Of a stretch of 64,000 bases of DNA, positions 8,666 to 18,008 are shown one piece after another; position 1 is the first letter of the stretch, and every line of letters starts with the position of its first letter. The stretch spans positions 2,480,001 to 2,544,000 of the forward strand of contig LS483478.1 of NCBI GenBank assembly GCA_900478215.1, written 5' to 3'. A program made the translations under genes and the position numbers. The DNA comes from Salmonella enterica subsp. houtenae serovar Houten. GTDB taxonomy: Bacteria > Pseudomonadota > Gammaproteobacteria > Enterobacterales > Enterobacteriaceae. The notes beneath the pieces were generated by a model. That model made no database searches. It worked only from the letters and a program-made list of their open reading frames with translations, and was not told where the DNA came from.

Positions 8666-8872
8666 GCGCATTGGACTGTAAAACTCAACGACTAAAATTA
8701 TCCCCTTTCCGTTGGGCTGAAACGCGAGCGCACATTCCTCTGCACGCTCTTTCGATGTCACCTATCCTTAGAGCGAGGCATCATCACTTTAGCAACACAG
8801 GCTTAGCTTCCGGGCCGTGCGCGCCCGAAGCCAGATTTCCATATCCTCCTCAACTTAAAGACTAAGACTGTC

Positions 8873-10285
8873 ATGAAAAAGACGAAAATTGTTTGTACTA
8901 TCGGTCCGAAAACCGAATCCGAAGAGATGTTAACCAAAATGCTGGACGCGGGCATGAACGTGATGCGTCTGAACTTCTCTCATGGCGATTATGCAGAACA
9001 CGGTCAGCGTATCCAGAACTTGCGCAACGTGATGAGCAAAACCGGTAAAAAAGCCGCTATTCTGCTCGATACTAAAGGGCCAGAAATCCGCACCATTAAA
9101 CTGGAGGGCGGCAACGACGTTTCGCTGAAAGCGGGTCAAACCTTTACGTTTACCACCGACAAATCCGTGGTTGGGAATAATGAAATCGTTGCCGTCACCT
9201 ATGAAGGCTTTACCGCCGATCTGTCAGTGGGCAACACCGTACTGGTTGACGATGGTCTGATCGGTATGGAAGTGACCGCTATCGAAGGCAATAAAGTGAT
9301 TTGCAAGGTGCTGAACAACGGCGACCTGGGCGAGAACAAAGGCGTTAACCTGCCGGGCGTTTCTATTGCTCTGCCGGCGCTGGCTGAAAAAGACAAACAG
9401 GACCTGATCTTCGGTTGCGAACAGGGCGTTGACTTTGTTGCAGCGTCCTTTATCCGTAAACGTTCCGATGTTGTCGAAATTCGCGAACATCTGAAAGCTC
9501 ACGGCGGCGAAAACATCCAGATTATCTCCAAGATCGAAAACCAGGAAGGCCTGAACAACTTCGATGAAATTCTCGAAGCTTCCGATGGCATCATGGTTGC
9601 CCGTGGCGACCTGGGCGTAGAAATTCCGGTTGAAGAAGTGATCTTCGCGCAGAAGATGATGATCGAAAAATGTATCCGCGCACGTAAAGTCGTGATCACG
9701 GCGACTCAGATGCTGGATTCGATGATCAAAAACCCGCGTCCGACCCGCGCGGAAGCTGGCGACGTTGCGAACGCCATCCTCGACGGCACGGATGCGGTTA
9801 TGCTGTCCGGCGAATCCGCAAAAGGGAAATACCCGCTGGAAGCCGTTTCTATCATGGCGACCATCTGTGAACGTACTGACCGCGTCATGAACAGCCGTCT
9901 GGACTACAACAACGACAGCCGTAAACTGCGCATTACGGAAGCGGTATGCCGCGGCGCGGTAGAAACCGCCGAAAAACTGGAAGCGCCGCTGATCGTGGTT
10001 GCGACCCAGGGCGGTAAATCCGCTCGCGCCGTGCGTAAATACTTCCCGGACGCTACCATCCTGGCGTTGACCACCAATGAAGTAACCGCCCGTCAGTTAG
10101 TGCTGAGCAAAGGCGTGGTATCGCAGCTGGTGAAAGAAATCAATTCTACTGATGATTTCTACCGTCTGGGCAAAGATGTCGCCCTGCAAAGCGGCCTTGC
10201 CCAGAAAGGCGACGTCGTGGTGATGGTCTCCGGCGCGCTGGTTCCAAGCGGCACCACTAACACCGCCTCTGTTCACGTACTGTAA
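8873..10285 (+). CDS. pykF: Pyruvate kinase I
   Basis: A 470-residue cytoplasmic glycolytic enzyme converting phosphoenolpyruvate and ADP to pyruvate and ATP; the type I form is activated by fructose 1,6-bisphosphate. Hallmarks are the N-terminal KIVCTIGP, substrate-loop DTKGPEIRT, catalytic Lys in ISKIENQEG, metal and substrate residues in MVARGDLGVEIP, and TATQMLDSM. The last third is the allosteric domain. Length equals the E. coli enzyme. Codon use is that of a highly expressed gene. It carries its own Cra-regulated promoter and terminator. Confidence 0.98.
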   Translation: MKKTKIVCTIGPKTESEEMLTKMLDAGMNVMRLNFSHGDYAEHGQRIQNLRNVMSKTGKKAAILLDTKGPEIRTIKLEGGNDVSLKAGQTFTFTTDKSVVGNNEIVAVTYEGFTADLSVGNTVLVDDGLIGMEVTAIEGNKVICKVLNNGDLGENKGVNLPGVSIALPALAEKDKQDLIFGCEQGVDFVAASFIRKRSDVVEIREHLKAHGGENIQIISKIENQEGLNNFDEILEASDGIMVARGDLGVEIPVEEVIFAQKMMIEKCIRARKVVITATQMLDSMIKNPRPTRAEAGDVANAILDGTDAVMLSGESAKGKYPLEAVSIMATICERTDRVMNSRLDYNNDSRKLRITEAVCRGAVETAEKLEAPLIVVATQGGKSARAVRKYFPDATILALTTNEVTARQLVLSKGVVSQLVKEINSTDDFYRLGKDVALQSGLAQKGDVVVMVSGALVPSGTTNTASVHVL

Positions 10286-10311
10286 TAATTATTGTGTGAA
10301 TTAATTTGTTT

Positions 10312-10337
10312 AAAAAGCGCCCTCGCGGCGCTTTTTT
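10312..10337 (+). terminator. Intrinsic terminator of pykF
   Basis: AAAAAGCGCC, a short loop, then GGCGCTTTTTTT form a strong stem followed by a U-tract, 26 bases past the pykF stop. Confidence 0.92.
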
Positions 10338-10519
10338 TATTTAATTGATAGCTTCTGTTAATAAAAAATCAAATCGGATTTTACTATCTAATTGCGGATT
10401 ATCTAAGAAGAATCCGATGGAAGCCCCCTGTTTTCTTTCGATTTTTTAGGGACTTTCATGCATTTCGATGCTTCTTTGAGCGAACGATCAAAAATAAGTG
10501 CATTCCCATCAAAAAAATA

Positions 10520-10548
10520 TTCTCAACCTAAAAAAGTTTGTGTAATAC
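10520..10548 (+). promoter_or_regulatory. lpp promoter
   Basis: TTCTCA (10520-10525) and TAATAC (10543-10548) with a 17-base spacer reproduce the well-known strong lpp promoter. The surrounding sequence is very AT-rich, as expected for an upstream activating region. Confidence 0.88.
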
Positions 10549-10593
10549 TTGTAACGCTACATGGAGATTAACTCAATCTAGAGGGTATTAATA

Positions 10594-10830
10594 ATGAATC
10601 GTACTAAACTGGTACTGGGCGCGGTAATCCTGGGTTCTACTCTGCTGGCTGGTTGCTCCAGCAACGCTAAAATCGATCAGCTGTCTTCTGACGTTCAGAC
10701 TCTGAACGCTAAAGTTGACCAGCTGAGCAACGACGTGAACGCAATGCGTTCCGACGTTCAGGCTGCTAAAGACGACGCAGCTCGCGCTAACCAGCGTCTG
10801 GACAACCAGGCTACTAAATACCGTAAGTAA
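10594..10830 (+). CDS. lpp: Major outer membrane (Braun) lipoprotein
   Basis: A 78-residue precursor with a lipoprotein signal ending in the lipobox LLAGC (Cys21). The mature part is a heptad-repeat coiled coil (IDQLSSDVQTLNAKVDQLS) that forms trimers and ends in the KYRK tail whose last lysine is linked to peptidoglycan. This tail is made by L,D-transpeptidases; the convergent neighbour ldtE belongs to that family. It matches Salmonella lppA. Only one lpp copy is present, although Typhimurium strains are known to carry a tandem lppA-lppB pair here. Confidence 0.98.
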   Translation: MNRTKLVLGAVILGSTLLAGCSSNAKIDQLSSDVQTLNAKVDQLSNDVNAMRSDVQAAKDDAARANQRLDNQATKYRK

Positions 10831-10845
10831 TAGTACCTGCGTAAT

Positions 10846-10877
10846 AAAAATGGCGCACATTGTGCGCCATTTTTTTG
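10846..10877 (+). terminator. Intrinsic terminator of lpp
   Basis: AATGGCGCACA / TGTGCGCCATT form an 11-bp stem with essentially no spare loop, followed by a run of seven T. It starts 16 bases after the lpp stop. Confidence 0.93.
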
Positions 10878-10906
10878 TCCGTTGTTTGTGCTGCGAAGGC
10901 TGAAGG

Positions 10907-11908
10907 CTACTGCGTCGCGCGCGTTTGCCCCTCTTCCCCGACAAAACCGTTCTGAGCGGATTCAACTGCGGTCGTATTTGCTACCGGCGTCTGCCCGGCG
11001 CTCACGCTGACAGGATACCCGGCTCGCCGGTATAGCGCCTTATCGACCAGGCGACTATCCACCCCTTGCGCGTTTCTGAATGCGGTAAATTCCGCAGGCA
11101 ACACGTAGGGCATCGTCTGCACGTTTTGCTCTTCTTCCGGCGATAGCGGCCTGTGCACCTCTACATAACGAATGCCATTCGGCTCGACAGAGAATTTCAC
11201 CGGCTGGTTAATCACTTTTACCGGCGTCCCCGTTCTGACCTGCGCAAATAACGCTTTGATGTCAGGCGCGTTCATGCGAATGCAACCGGAACTCACGCGC
11301 AGACCAACGCTATCCGGCGCGCTGGTGCCATGAATGAGATATTCCCCATTACCGTGCGCCAGACGCAGCGCATAGCGTCCCAGCGGGTTATTTGGCCCGG
11401 CAGGGATCACCGGCGGCAGCGTGATCCCCCGTTCAAGCGAACGTTGGCGTATACCCGCCGTCGGCGTCCACGTCGGGTTGGGGATCTTTTGCCCTATCCG
11501 GGTGTCCATGACGGGGGTTTCCAGTCCCTGCAAACCGATGCCGATGGGATACACCTGAACGCGGTTTTCTCCCGGCGGGTAATAATACAACCGTAGCTCC
11601 GCGAGGTTGACGATAACGCCTTCCCTGGGCGCATCCGGCAATAGCATCTGCGAGGGAATGGTAATTAGCGTACCGGGCTTAGGCACCGGCGCTATCGTAT
11701 TATTCGCTTCAAGAATGAGCATCGCCGCCGTATCGAAACGCCGGGCGATAGCCTGCAAATTTTTATCACCTTCCTGTACGGTATAGATTTGATTCTGACC
11801 AATAAGACGACTGCCTTCGGGCGGCAATGGATAATCAACTGCCCAGGCTGCCTGTAACGCGCTATACGCGCCGATAATTGTTAGAGTAATGAAAGACGCA
11901 CGTTTCAT
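10907..11908 (-). CDS. ldtE: L,D-transpeptidase LdtE (YnhG)
   Basis: A 333-residue periplasmic enzyme with an N-terminal signal peptide ending near AWA (about residue 23). A LysM peptidoglycan-binding motif follows (YTVQEGDKNLQAIARRF, about 43-60), then a YkuD catalytic domain with HGTSAPDSVG and the nucleophile Cys in VSSGCIRM. LdtE and its paralogue LdtD form 3-3 meso-DAP crosslinks; other members attach Lpp to the wall. Length fits E. coli YnhG (334). It is transcribed toward lpp. Confidence 0.93.
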   Translation of the reverse strand: MKRASFITLTIIGAYSALQAAWAVDYPLPPEGSRLIGQNQIYTVQEGDKNLQAIARRFDTAAMLILEANNTIAPVPKPGTLITIPSQMLLPDAPREGVIVNLAELRLYYYPPGENRVQVYPIGIGLQGLETPVMDTRIGQKIPNPTWTPTAGIRQRSLERGITLPPVIPAGPNNPLGRYALRLAHGNGEYLIHGTSAPDSVGLRVSSGCIRMNAPDIKALFAQVRTGTPVKVINQPVKFSVEPNGIRYVEVHRPLSPEEEQNVQTMPYVLPAEFTAFRNAQGVDSRLVDKALYRRAGYPVSVSAGQTPVANTTAVESAQNGFVGEEGQTRATQ

Positions 11909-12062
11909 ACCAAACCTCCTGTATTCCTGGTGATGCCCTCTGCGACGACTGATAGCGCTTCGCTTATCAGAACAACAAAATACACGCTCTGTCCACTCTG
12001 GATAAAGCGACGTCGCCGTCCGGCAAAGGATTTGACATCAGGTAGAACGCTGTCTGTACAGT

Positions 12063-12479
12063 TTAGCTAAGAGTGACGGCCTTAGCGCGAATTGCGCGAA
12101 TCATTGCTTCCAGCCCCTGAGAACGGGAAGGCGTGAGGTGCTGCGCAAGCGCCATTTTTTCAAACCATGGCCGTACATCAAAATGCACAATATCCTGCGC
12201 CGTCATGTGGTGGTACAAAATAAACACCACCGCCATAAGACCTTTGACGATCGCCGCGTCGCTGTCGCCCTGCAATTCGATAATGCCGCTGGCGTTTCGC
12301 CGCATCACGATCCACACCTGGCTCTGACAGCCCTGAATCGTATTTTGCGGATGACGATCCTGCGGATTTAACTCCGCCAGGCGCTGCCCCAACTCAATAA
12401 TGTATAAATATTTCTCTTCCCAATTAGCGCAACGCGTAAAGTTACGCAGCAATTTTTCTTTATCCGGTAGCGCAGCCAT
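12063..12479 (-). CDS. sufE: Cysteine desulfuration protein SufE
   Basis: A 138-residue sulfur acceptor. Cys51 in TIQGCQSQVW accepts persulfide sulfur from SufS and hands it to SufB. It is the last gene of sufABCDSE and starts 12 bases after the sufS stop. Length equals that of E. coli SufE. Confidence 0.97.
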   Translation of the reverse strand: MAALPDKEKLLRNFTRCANWEEKYLYIIELGQRLAELNPQDRHPQNTIQGCQSQVWIVMRRNASGIIELQGDSDAAIVKGLMAVVFILYHHMTAQDIVHFDVRPWFEKMALAQHLTPSRSQGLEAMIRAIRAKAVTLS

Positions 12480-12491
12480 AAAACCTCACTG

Positions 12492-13712
12492 TTATCCCAA
12501 TAAGCGGTGGATACGCGTTAATCCCGCCACCAGTCGGTCCACTTCTTCATGGGTGTTATACATCGCCAGCGAAGCCCGACACATTGCCGGCACGCCATAC
12601 CAGGCCATGAGCGGCATCGCGCAGTGATGCCCCGTTCGTACCGCGATGCCGTAATTATCAAGAAAGCTGCCGACGTCGTAGGCATGGTGTTTACCCAGAT
12701 TAAACGCGATGCCCCCCAACCGCTGCGCCGGACCATATAGTGTAATATCAGGTACCTGCGCCAGTTGCTCCAGCGCATAGCGCATCAGCATCTGTTCATA
12801 ATCGCCAATCTTATCCAGTCCCAGCGACGTCACATAGTCAATTGCCGCGCCGAGGCCGATGATGCCGCCAGTATTCGGCGTTCCCGCCTCAAAACGCCAG
12901 GGCGCTTTCGCCCATGTCGTTCCCTGCGTCAGGCTGACGGTCGCGATCATCGACCCGCCCCCTTCCCACGGCGGCATTTCTTGCAGCAACGCCGCTTTAA
13001 CATACAGAATGCCGATGCCGGTCGGCCCGTAAAGTTTATGGCCGGAGAAAACGTAAAAATCGCAGTCCAGCGCCTGGACGTCAACAGCATGGTGCATCAC
13101 GGCCTGAGCGCCATCCACCAGCACTTTCGCCCCATGCTGGCGCGCCAGCGCAATCATGTCCGGCAGCGGGTTTTCCGTCCCCAGCACGTTGGAAACATGG
13201 GTAATGGCCAACAGTCGGGTCCGGTCATCGAACAGCGTCGCTAAAATCTCCAGCCGCAGCGTACCGTCAGGATGCAATGGGATCACGCGCAGTTCAGCGC
13301 CTTTGCGTTCGCACAGCATCTGCCAGGGAACGATGTTAGCGTGATGCTCCATCTCGCTGATAATAATGTTATCCCCGGCGCGAATATTTTCCGTTCCCCA
13401 ACTGTTGGCGACAAGGTTAATGCCCTCCGTCGTACCGCGCACGAAAACCAGTTCTTCTGCGGAGCGGGCGTTAATAAACCGCGACGCCTGCTTACGCACA
13501 TTCTCCATGCTTTCGGTCGCCTGCGCGCTTAACGTATGGATACCTCGATGTACCGCAGCATAGCCGTGACGGTAGAAGGCAGATTCAGCGTCAATAACCT
13601 GATTGGGTTTTTGGGCGCTGGCTGCGCTGTCCAGGTAAGCCAGCGGCAGGCCGTTAACTTCACGCTGCAGTATGGGAAAATCCGCCCGCACCTTTTCAAC
13701 AGGAAATGTCAT
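12492..13712 (-). CDS. sufS: Cysteine desulfurase SufS
   Basis: A 406-residue PLP enzyme (class V aminotransferase fold) that takes sulfur from cysteine, and can act on selenocysteine. The PLP lysine is in SGHKLYGPTGIG, the PLP-phosphate site lies around VRGTTEGINL, and the reactive Cys364 is in RTGHHCAMPLM. It works with SufE under oxidative stress or iron starvation. The ATG overlaps the sufD stop by 4 bases (ATGA), so translation is coupled. Confidence 0.97.
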   Translation of the reverse strand: MTFPVEKVRADFPILQREVNGLPLAYLDSAASAQKPNQVIDAESAFYRHGYAAVHRGIHTLSAQATESMENVRKQASRFINARSAEELVFVRGTTEGINLVANSWGTENIRAGDNIIISEMEHHANIVPWQMLCERKGAELRVIPLHPDGTLRLEILATLFDDRTRLLAITHVSNVLGTENPLPDMIALARQHGAKVLVDGAQAVMHHAVDVQALDCDFYVFSGHKLYGPTGIGILYVKAALLQEMPPWEGGGSMIATVSLTQGTTWAKAPWRFEAGTPNTGGIIGLGAAIDYVTSLGLDKIGDYEQMLMRYALEQLAQVPDITLYGPAQRLGGIAFNLGKHHAYDVGSFLDNYGIAVRTGHHCAMPLMAWYGVPAMCRASLAMYNTHEEVDRLVAGLTRIHRLLG

Positions 13713-14980
13713 GCTAAGCCTCCGGGCAGTCGCTGGCCGATTCGCGCCAGCACCTGCTGTTTAAGGGCGCTATCATGGATAGCTTCCGTTAACTCTGCGG
13801 CAAACGCGTAAAGAATCATGTGTCGCGCCTCCTGCTGCCTGATGCCGCGTGATTGCAGATAAAACATCTGCTCATCGTCAATACGTCCGATCGTCGCGCC
13901 GTGGCTGCACTTCACGTCATCAGCATAGATCTCTAATTGCGGTTTGGTATCGACTTCGGCCAGTTTCCCCAATAACAGGTTATTATTGGTCATCTGGCCG
14001 TCGGTTTTAATGGCGTGTTGCGCCACGTTGATCAGGCCATTAAAGACCGCGCGTCCTTTGTCGCTGACGATGGTCTTGTGCAACTGGCGGCTGTTACAGT
14101 AGCCTTTGTTATGTTCCAGCCATGTCCGCGTATCGCAGACTTCATTTTTTACCGGCATCGCCAGACTATTAAGTCGAAGCGTCGCGTTTTCGCCATTCAG
14201 TTGTGTGCTGGTATGGTGACGTAGTACTGCGGCGCCCAGCAGAAAACTTTGGCTAAACGCCGAGGCGTCTGTCGCCAGCAGAAGATCGTTATGCGCAAAG
14301 TGATAGCTGGACGCATTTTCAAACGCCAGTTTGATATGGCGCAGTTGCGCATTTTCTGCAACTTTCACCGTCAGACGCGCGCCGGTAAAATGTTTTGCCT
14401 CTGTAAGACTGACATAATGCTCAATAACCGTCGCTTCTGCGCCTTCCGCCAGCGCCAGATGGTGGCGATAATGCGCAGTGTTCAGCTCGTCGCCATCCAC
14501 GCCCTGGGTAATATGCATTAACAGTAGCGGCCTGGTCGGACGCTGATTTCGCCGTACCTGTATATACGTAACACATTGCGCCAGGCTTTCCGTCAGATGC
14601 AGAAAAACCTCGGGCTGCACCGGCGCGGCAAGCGTCTGGCGCTCATCCCTGACGCTAACGTCAAATCCGCTGTCTTGCGTGCTATCACTGAGCTCTGGCA
14701 TAAACCGCCCGCCGACAAACACCAGCCGCACAGCATCGATTTGCAGCGCCAGCGCATCACGCTGCGCGGCGCTGATAGCCGCAAACTGCTGGATAAACTG
14801 GCTATGGATTAAGCCATCAAGCGGCGTGTATTTCCAGTCTTCATGTTTACGCGTTGGCAATCCCAGACGCAACATCTGTTGTAAATGTTGTCTTGCCTGT
14901 TCAGCTCGACTTTCTTCTCTTTCTTCAAAGAGATGCTGCCATTGCTGTAGCGCTTTACTGCTGTTCGGTAAGCCAGCCAT
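13709..14980 (-). CDS. sufD: Fe-S assembly scaffold subunit SufD
   Basis: A 423-residue partner of SufB in the SufBC2D scaffold, with the right-handed beta-helix core typical of the family and C-terminal CSHGATIGRID containing the conserved His of the cluster site. The start at 14980 (MAGLPNSSKALQQ) gives exactly the E. coli length; the longer frame upstream reads into sufC and is not used. It overlaps sufC by 26 bases. Confidence 0.97.
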   Translation of the reverse strand: MAGLPNSSKALQQWQHLFEEREESRAEQARQHLQQMLRLGLPTRKHEDWKYTPLDGLIHSQFIQQFAAISAAQRDALALQIDAVRLVFVGGRFMPELSDSTQDSGFDVSVRDERQTLAAPVQPEVFLHLTESLAQCVTYIQVRRNQRPTRPLLLMHITQGVDGDELNTAHYRHHLALAEGAEATVIEHYVSLTEAKHFTGARLTVKVAENAQLRHIKLAFENASSYHFAHNDLLLATDASAFSQSFLLGAAVLRHHTSTQLNGENATLRLNSLAMPVKNEVCDTRTWLEHNKGYCNSRQLHKTIVSDKGRAVFNGLINVAQHAIKTDGQMTNNNLLLGKLAEVDTKPQLEIYADDVKCSHGATIGRIDDEQMFYLQSRGIRQQEARHMILYAFAAELTEAIHDSALKQQVLARIGQRLPGGLA

Positions 14981-15701
14981 AACCCTGCTCCTCCAGTTGT
15001 TTGACCAGAGTAAAATCGCCGGATCGGACAATTCGCCCCTGATAGAGGACATGGACGTAATCGGGCTTGATGTAGTCCAGTATGCGCTGATAGTGGGTCA
15101 CGATAATAAAAGCGCGTTTATCGTCGCGTAGCGCGTTGACGCCTTCCGCCACAATTTTCAACGCATCGATATCCAGTCCGGAGTCCGACTCATCAAGGAT
15201 GCACAGTTCCGGCTCCAGCACCGCCATTTGCAAAATATCATTGCGCTTTTTCTCCCCGCCGGAAAAACCGACGTTTACCGAACGGGTCAGTAAATCTTCC
15301 GGCATTTTCAGCAATGCGATCTTTTCTTCCATCAGATCCTGAAAATCAAAGCGATCCAATGACGCCTGCCCTCGGTAGGCGCGCACGGCATTCAGCGCGG
15401 TTTGCAGGAAAAACTGGTTACTGACGCCGGGGATTTCTACCGGGTACTGGAAGGCCATAAAAATCCCTTCGCCCGCCCGTTCCTCCGGCGACAGTTCAAG
15501 CAGATCTTTACCGTTGAACGTAACCGAGCCGCCGGTGACCTCATAATCTTCACGTCCCGCCAGGGTAGCGGAGAGCGTGCTTTTACCGGAACCGTTCGGC
15601 CCCATAATGGCGTGAACTTCGCCGGGGCGAATCTCCAGATTCAGGCCACGCAAAATTGCTTTTTCTTCCACACTGACCTGTAAATCTTTAATGCTTAACA
15701 T
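14955..15701 (-). CDS. sufC: Fe-S assembly ATPase SufC
   Basis: A 248-residue ABC-type ATPase without membrane domains. Walker A is GPNGSGKST, the signature is FSGGEKKRND, Walker B is CILDESDSGLD, and the switch His lies in IIVTHYQR. ATP binding drives conformational change in SufBD during cluster assembly. Start at MLSIKDLQV by family comparison, with an AAGGAA ribosome-binding site. It lies 16 bases after sufB. Confidence 0.97.
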   Translation of the reverse strand: MLSIKDLQVSVEEKAILRGLNLEIRPGEVHAIMGPNGSGKSTLSATLAGREDYEVTGGSVTFNGKDLLELSPEERAGEGIFMAFQYPVEIPGVSNQFFLQTALNAVRAYRGQASLDRFDFQDLMEEKIALLKMPEDLLTRSVNVGFSGGEKKRNDILQMAVLEPELCILDESDSGLDIDALKIVAEGVNALRDDKRAFIIVTHYQRILDYIKPDYVHVLYQGRIVRSGDFTLVKQLEEQGYGWLTEQQ

Positions 15702-15717
15702 GGGTTTTCCTTCATCA

Positions 15718-17205
15718 TTAACCGACGCTGTGCTCAAGGCTAATCGCCAGCAGTTTTTGCGCTTCAACGGCAAACTCCAGCGGCAGTTCCGAGAAAACGT
15801 CTTTACAGAAACCGTTGACGATCATCGAAATAGCGTCTTCTTCGTTGATGCCGCGTTGCAGGCAATAGAAAAGCTGATCTTCACCGATGCGTGATGTTGT
15901 CGCCTCGTGCTCTAGCTGCGCGCTGTTATTGCGGCATTCAACATACGGGAAGGTATGCGCGCCGCAGTCCGCGCCAATCAACATGGAGTCGCATTGGGTG
16001 AAATTTCGGGCGTTGGTCGCCGTCGGCATAATTTTTACCAGCCCACGGTAGCTGTTCTGGCTGTGGCCGGCGGAAATGCCTTTTGAAATAATGGTTGAGC
16101 GCGTGTTTTTACCGATATGAATCATTTTGGTGCCGGTATCGGCCTGCTGATGTCCGCTGGTCAGCGCAACGGAATAGAACTCGCCGATAGAATTATCACC
16201 GCGCAGAATACAACTCGGGTATTTCCAGGTAATCGCCGAACCGGTTTCCGACTGGGTCCAGGACATCTTGCTGTTTTCCCCTTCGCACAACGCACGCTTG
16301 GTCACAAAGTTCAGAATGCCGCCCGTGTTGTTGTCGCCCGGGAACCAGTTTTGTACGGTGGAGTATTTTACTTCAGCGTCTTTATGGATGATGACTTCCA
16401 CTACCGCGGCGTGGAGCTGATAACTGTCGCGTACGGGCGCGGAGCATCCTTCGATATAACTCACATAGCTGCCTTCATCCGCCACCAGAATCGTGCGCTC
16501 AAACTGACCGGTTTTCTCGGCGTTAATGCGAAAATAGGTGGATAGCTCCATTGGGCAACGTACGCCTTTGGGAACATAGATAAATGTTCCATCGGAAGCG
16601 ACCGCCGCATTCAGCGCGGCAAAAAAGTTATCGTTCCCCGGAACGACGGTGCCAAGATATTTCCTGACCAGGTCAGGGTGATCGTGTATCGCTTCGCCAA
16701 AAGAACAGAAAATAATGCCCTGCTCCGCCAGCTTTTCACGGTATGTGGTCGCTACGGAGACAGAGTCAAAAATCGCATCTACGGCGACCTCTTTCCCTTC
16801 GCGAACCGGAACGCCAAGCTGCTCGAAGGCATCTTCAACCTCTTTGCTCAGAAAGGTATTCGCGCCCGTTTGTTGTACGGCTCCCGGCGGGGAAACGCAG
16901 CTATCGTCGCAGTTTCCGCATGATGGCGCAGAGTAATAGCTGTAGTCCTGATAGTTCAGTTTATCGTAGTGCGCCTTCAGCCAGTGCGGTTCATCCATGT
17001 CCAGCCAGGCTCTATAGGCATTGAGACGAAATTCCAGCATCCACTCAGGTTCGTTACGCTTTGCGGAAATCGCACGCACCACCTCTTCGCTGATGCCTTT
17101 TGCCAGTTCATCAGTGGATAGTTGCGTGAAAAATCCTTCTTTGTACTTAAGGCGCCCGCCTGACCAGATGCCGACCTCTTCCGTTGCTTCAGTATTACGA
17201 GACAT
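15718..17205 (-). CDS. sufB: Fe-S assembly scaffold subunit SufB
   Basis: A 495-residue scaffold on which the nascent Fe-S cluster forms. It has the N-terminal CGNCDDSCVSPPGA cysteine motif, the long beta-helix core, and the C-terminal CRNNSAQLEHEATTSRIGED region including the functional cysteine. SufB receives sulfur from SufE and is activated by SufC. The start MSRNTEATEE gives the E. coli length; the frame open further upstream overlaps sufA and is discarded. Confidence 0.97.
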   Translation of the reverse strand: MSRNTEATEEVGIWSGGRLKYKEGFFTQLSTDELAKGISEEVVRAISAKRNEPEWMLEFRLNAYRAWLDMDEPHWLKAHYDKLNYQDYSYYSAPSCGNCDDSCVSPPGAVQQTGANTFLSKEVEDAFEQLGVPVREGKEVAVDAIFDSVSVATTYREKLAEQGIIFCSFGEAIHDHPDLVRKYLGTVVPGNDNFFAALNAAVASDGTFIYVPKGVRCPMELSTYFRINAEKTGQFERTILVADEGSYVSYIEGCSAPVRDSYQLHAAVVEVIIHKDAEVKYSTVQNWFPGDNNTGGILNFVTKRALCEGENSKMSWTQSETGSAITWKYPSCILRGDNSIGEFYSVALTSGHQQADTGTKMIHIGKNTRSTIISKGISAGHSQNSYRGLVKIMPTATNARNFTQCDSMLIGADCGAHTFPYVECRNNSAQLEHEATTSRIGEDQLFYCLQRGINEEDAISMIVNGFCKDVFSELPLEFAVEAQKLLAISLEHSVG

Positions 17206-17213
17206 AGTACCGC

Positions 17214-17582
17214 CTATACCCCAAAACTTTCGCCACAGCCGCATTCATTCTGGGCTTTGGGGTTATGAAATTTAAATAACTGGTTCAGCCCTTCCTGTAC
17301 GTAATCCACCTCTGTTCCGTCAATAAAAGGCATCGCCTGTAACGGTGCGAAGAGCTTTGCGCCTTCGGCTTCAAAAACCAGATCGTCTTTATCCGGTTCC
17401 CGAACGGTATCCAGAACATAGCCGAATCCGGCGCATCCCGTCTGTTTTACGCTTAACCGCACGCCCAACATGCCCGGCTGCTTTGCTGCCAGTTCACGTA
17501 TGTGCGCTGCCGCCGCTGGCGTTAACGTCAGCCCTTGCCAGGGAAAGTCCTCCGGGTTAAACGTGCCTGAATGCAATTCCAT
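17214..17582 (-). CDS. sufA: Fe-S carrier SufA
   Basis: A 122-residue A-type carrier (HesB/IscA family) that delivers Fe-S clusters to apoproteins. The three ligand cysteines are in QTGCAGFG and the terminal CGCGE motif. It is the first gene of the suf operon, 8 bases before sufB, and sits directly behind the Fur-type palindrome. Confidence 0.97.
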   Translation of the reverse strand: MELHSGTFNPEDFPWQGLTLTPAAAAHIRELAAKQPGMLGVRLSVKQTGCAGFGYVLDTVREPDKDDLVFEAEGAKLFAPLQAMPFIDGTEVDYVQEGLNQLFKFHNPKAQNECGCGESFGV

Positions 17583-17626
17583 AGAGTTACCTCGCGTTCT
17601 TAATCACCAGGATATAACAGCATGTT

Positions 17627-17645
17627 AGTGATAATGATTATCACT
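17627..17645 (-). promoter_or_regulatory. Fur box of the suf operon
   Basis: AGTGATAATGATTATCACT is a perfect 19-bp palindrome around a single central base and closely resembles the Fur consensus. It lies 45 bases upstream of the sufA ATG. Known biology: Fur represses suf in iron-replete cells, while apo-IscR and OxyR activate it from further upstream; I cannot place those two sites with confidence. Confidence 0.88.
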
Positions 17646-18008
17646 TCAACCCCTTAACCGCAGGGGCTTTCCAACAAATGGTCATATTGAGCGCCTTTTA
17701 TTAAGCATAGACCCTGTCCGCCAGGTCATACGACAGACAAAAAACAACTTAACCATTTGATAAATAATGATTTATAAGATATCAACCGTGCTGACAGGTC
17801 AAAAACGAAAAGATGCATAGAAAATGCCTATTTAATTAATAGGCTGTCGACATTGTCGGGCGGCGAGGTCAGAACCCCATTTTTTGTATGGATACCTGGC
17901 GTTCCGCTCTTTATAATCCGCTGCGGTTCTATAACTCAGTTTGGGCTATAGGTTTATGTTAACTCTTTCCGGCATTTCAGGTGCTGAATGAGGCAAGAGG
18001 CTTAAAAT
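17646..18008. other. sufA / symporter divergent intergenic region
   Basis: No protein gene is seen. The region should hold the remaining suf activator sites and the promoter of the rightward symporter gene. It includes a GCCTATT/AATAGGC hairpin (17826-17844) and a TATAAT at 17912-17917 that could be a -10 box. E. coli encodes the small RNA RydB near sufA; I could not confirm an equivalent by eye. Confidence 0.4.

Noticed and set aside
8635..8865. 76-codon plus-strand ORF in the pykF leader
   Set aside because: It overlaps the pykF -10 box and Cra site, has no ribosome-binding site, and no sensible protein composition.
17646..18008. Possible RydB small RNA near sufA
   Set aside because: E. 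coli has RydB near sufA, but I could not match a sequence here from memory, so no call is made.
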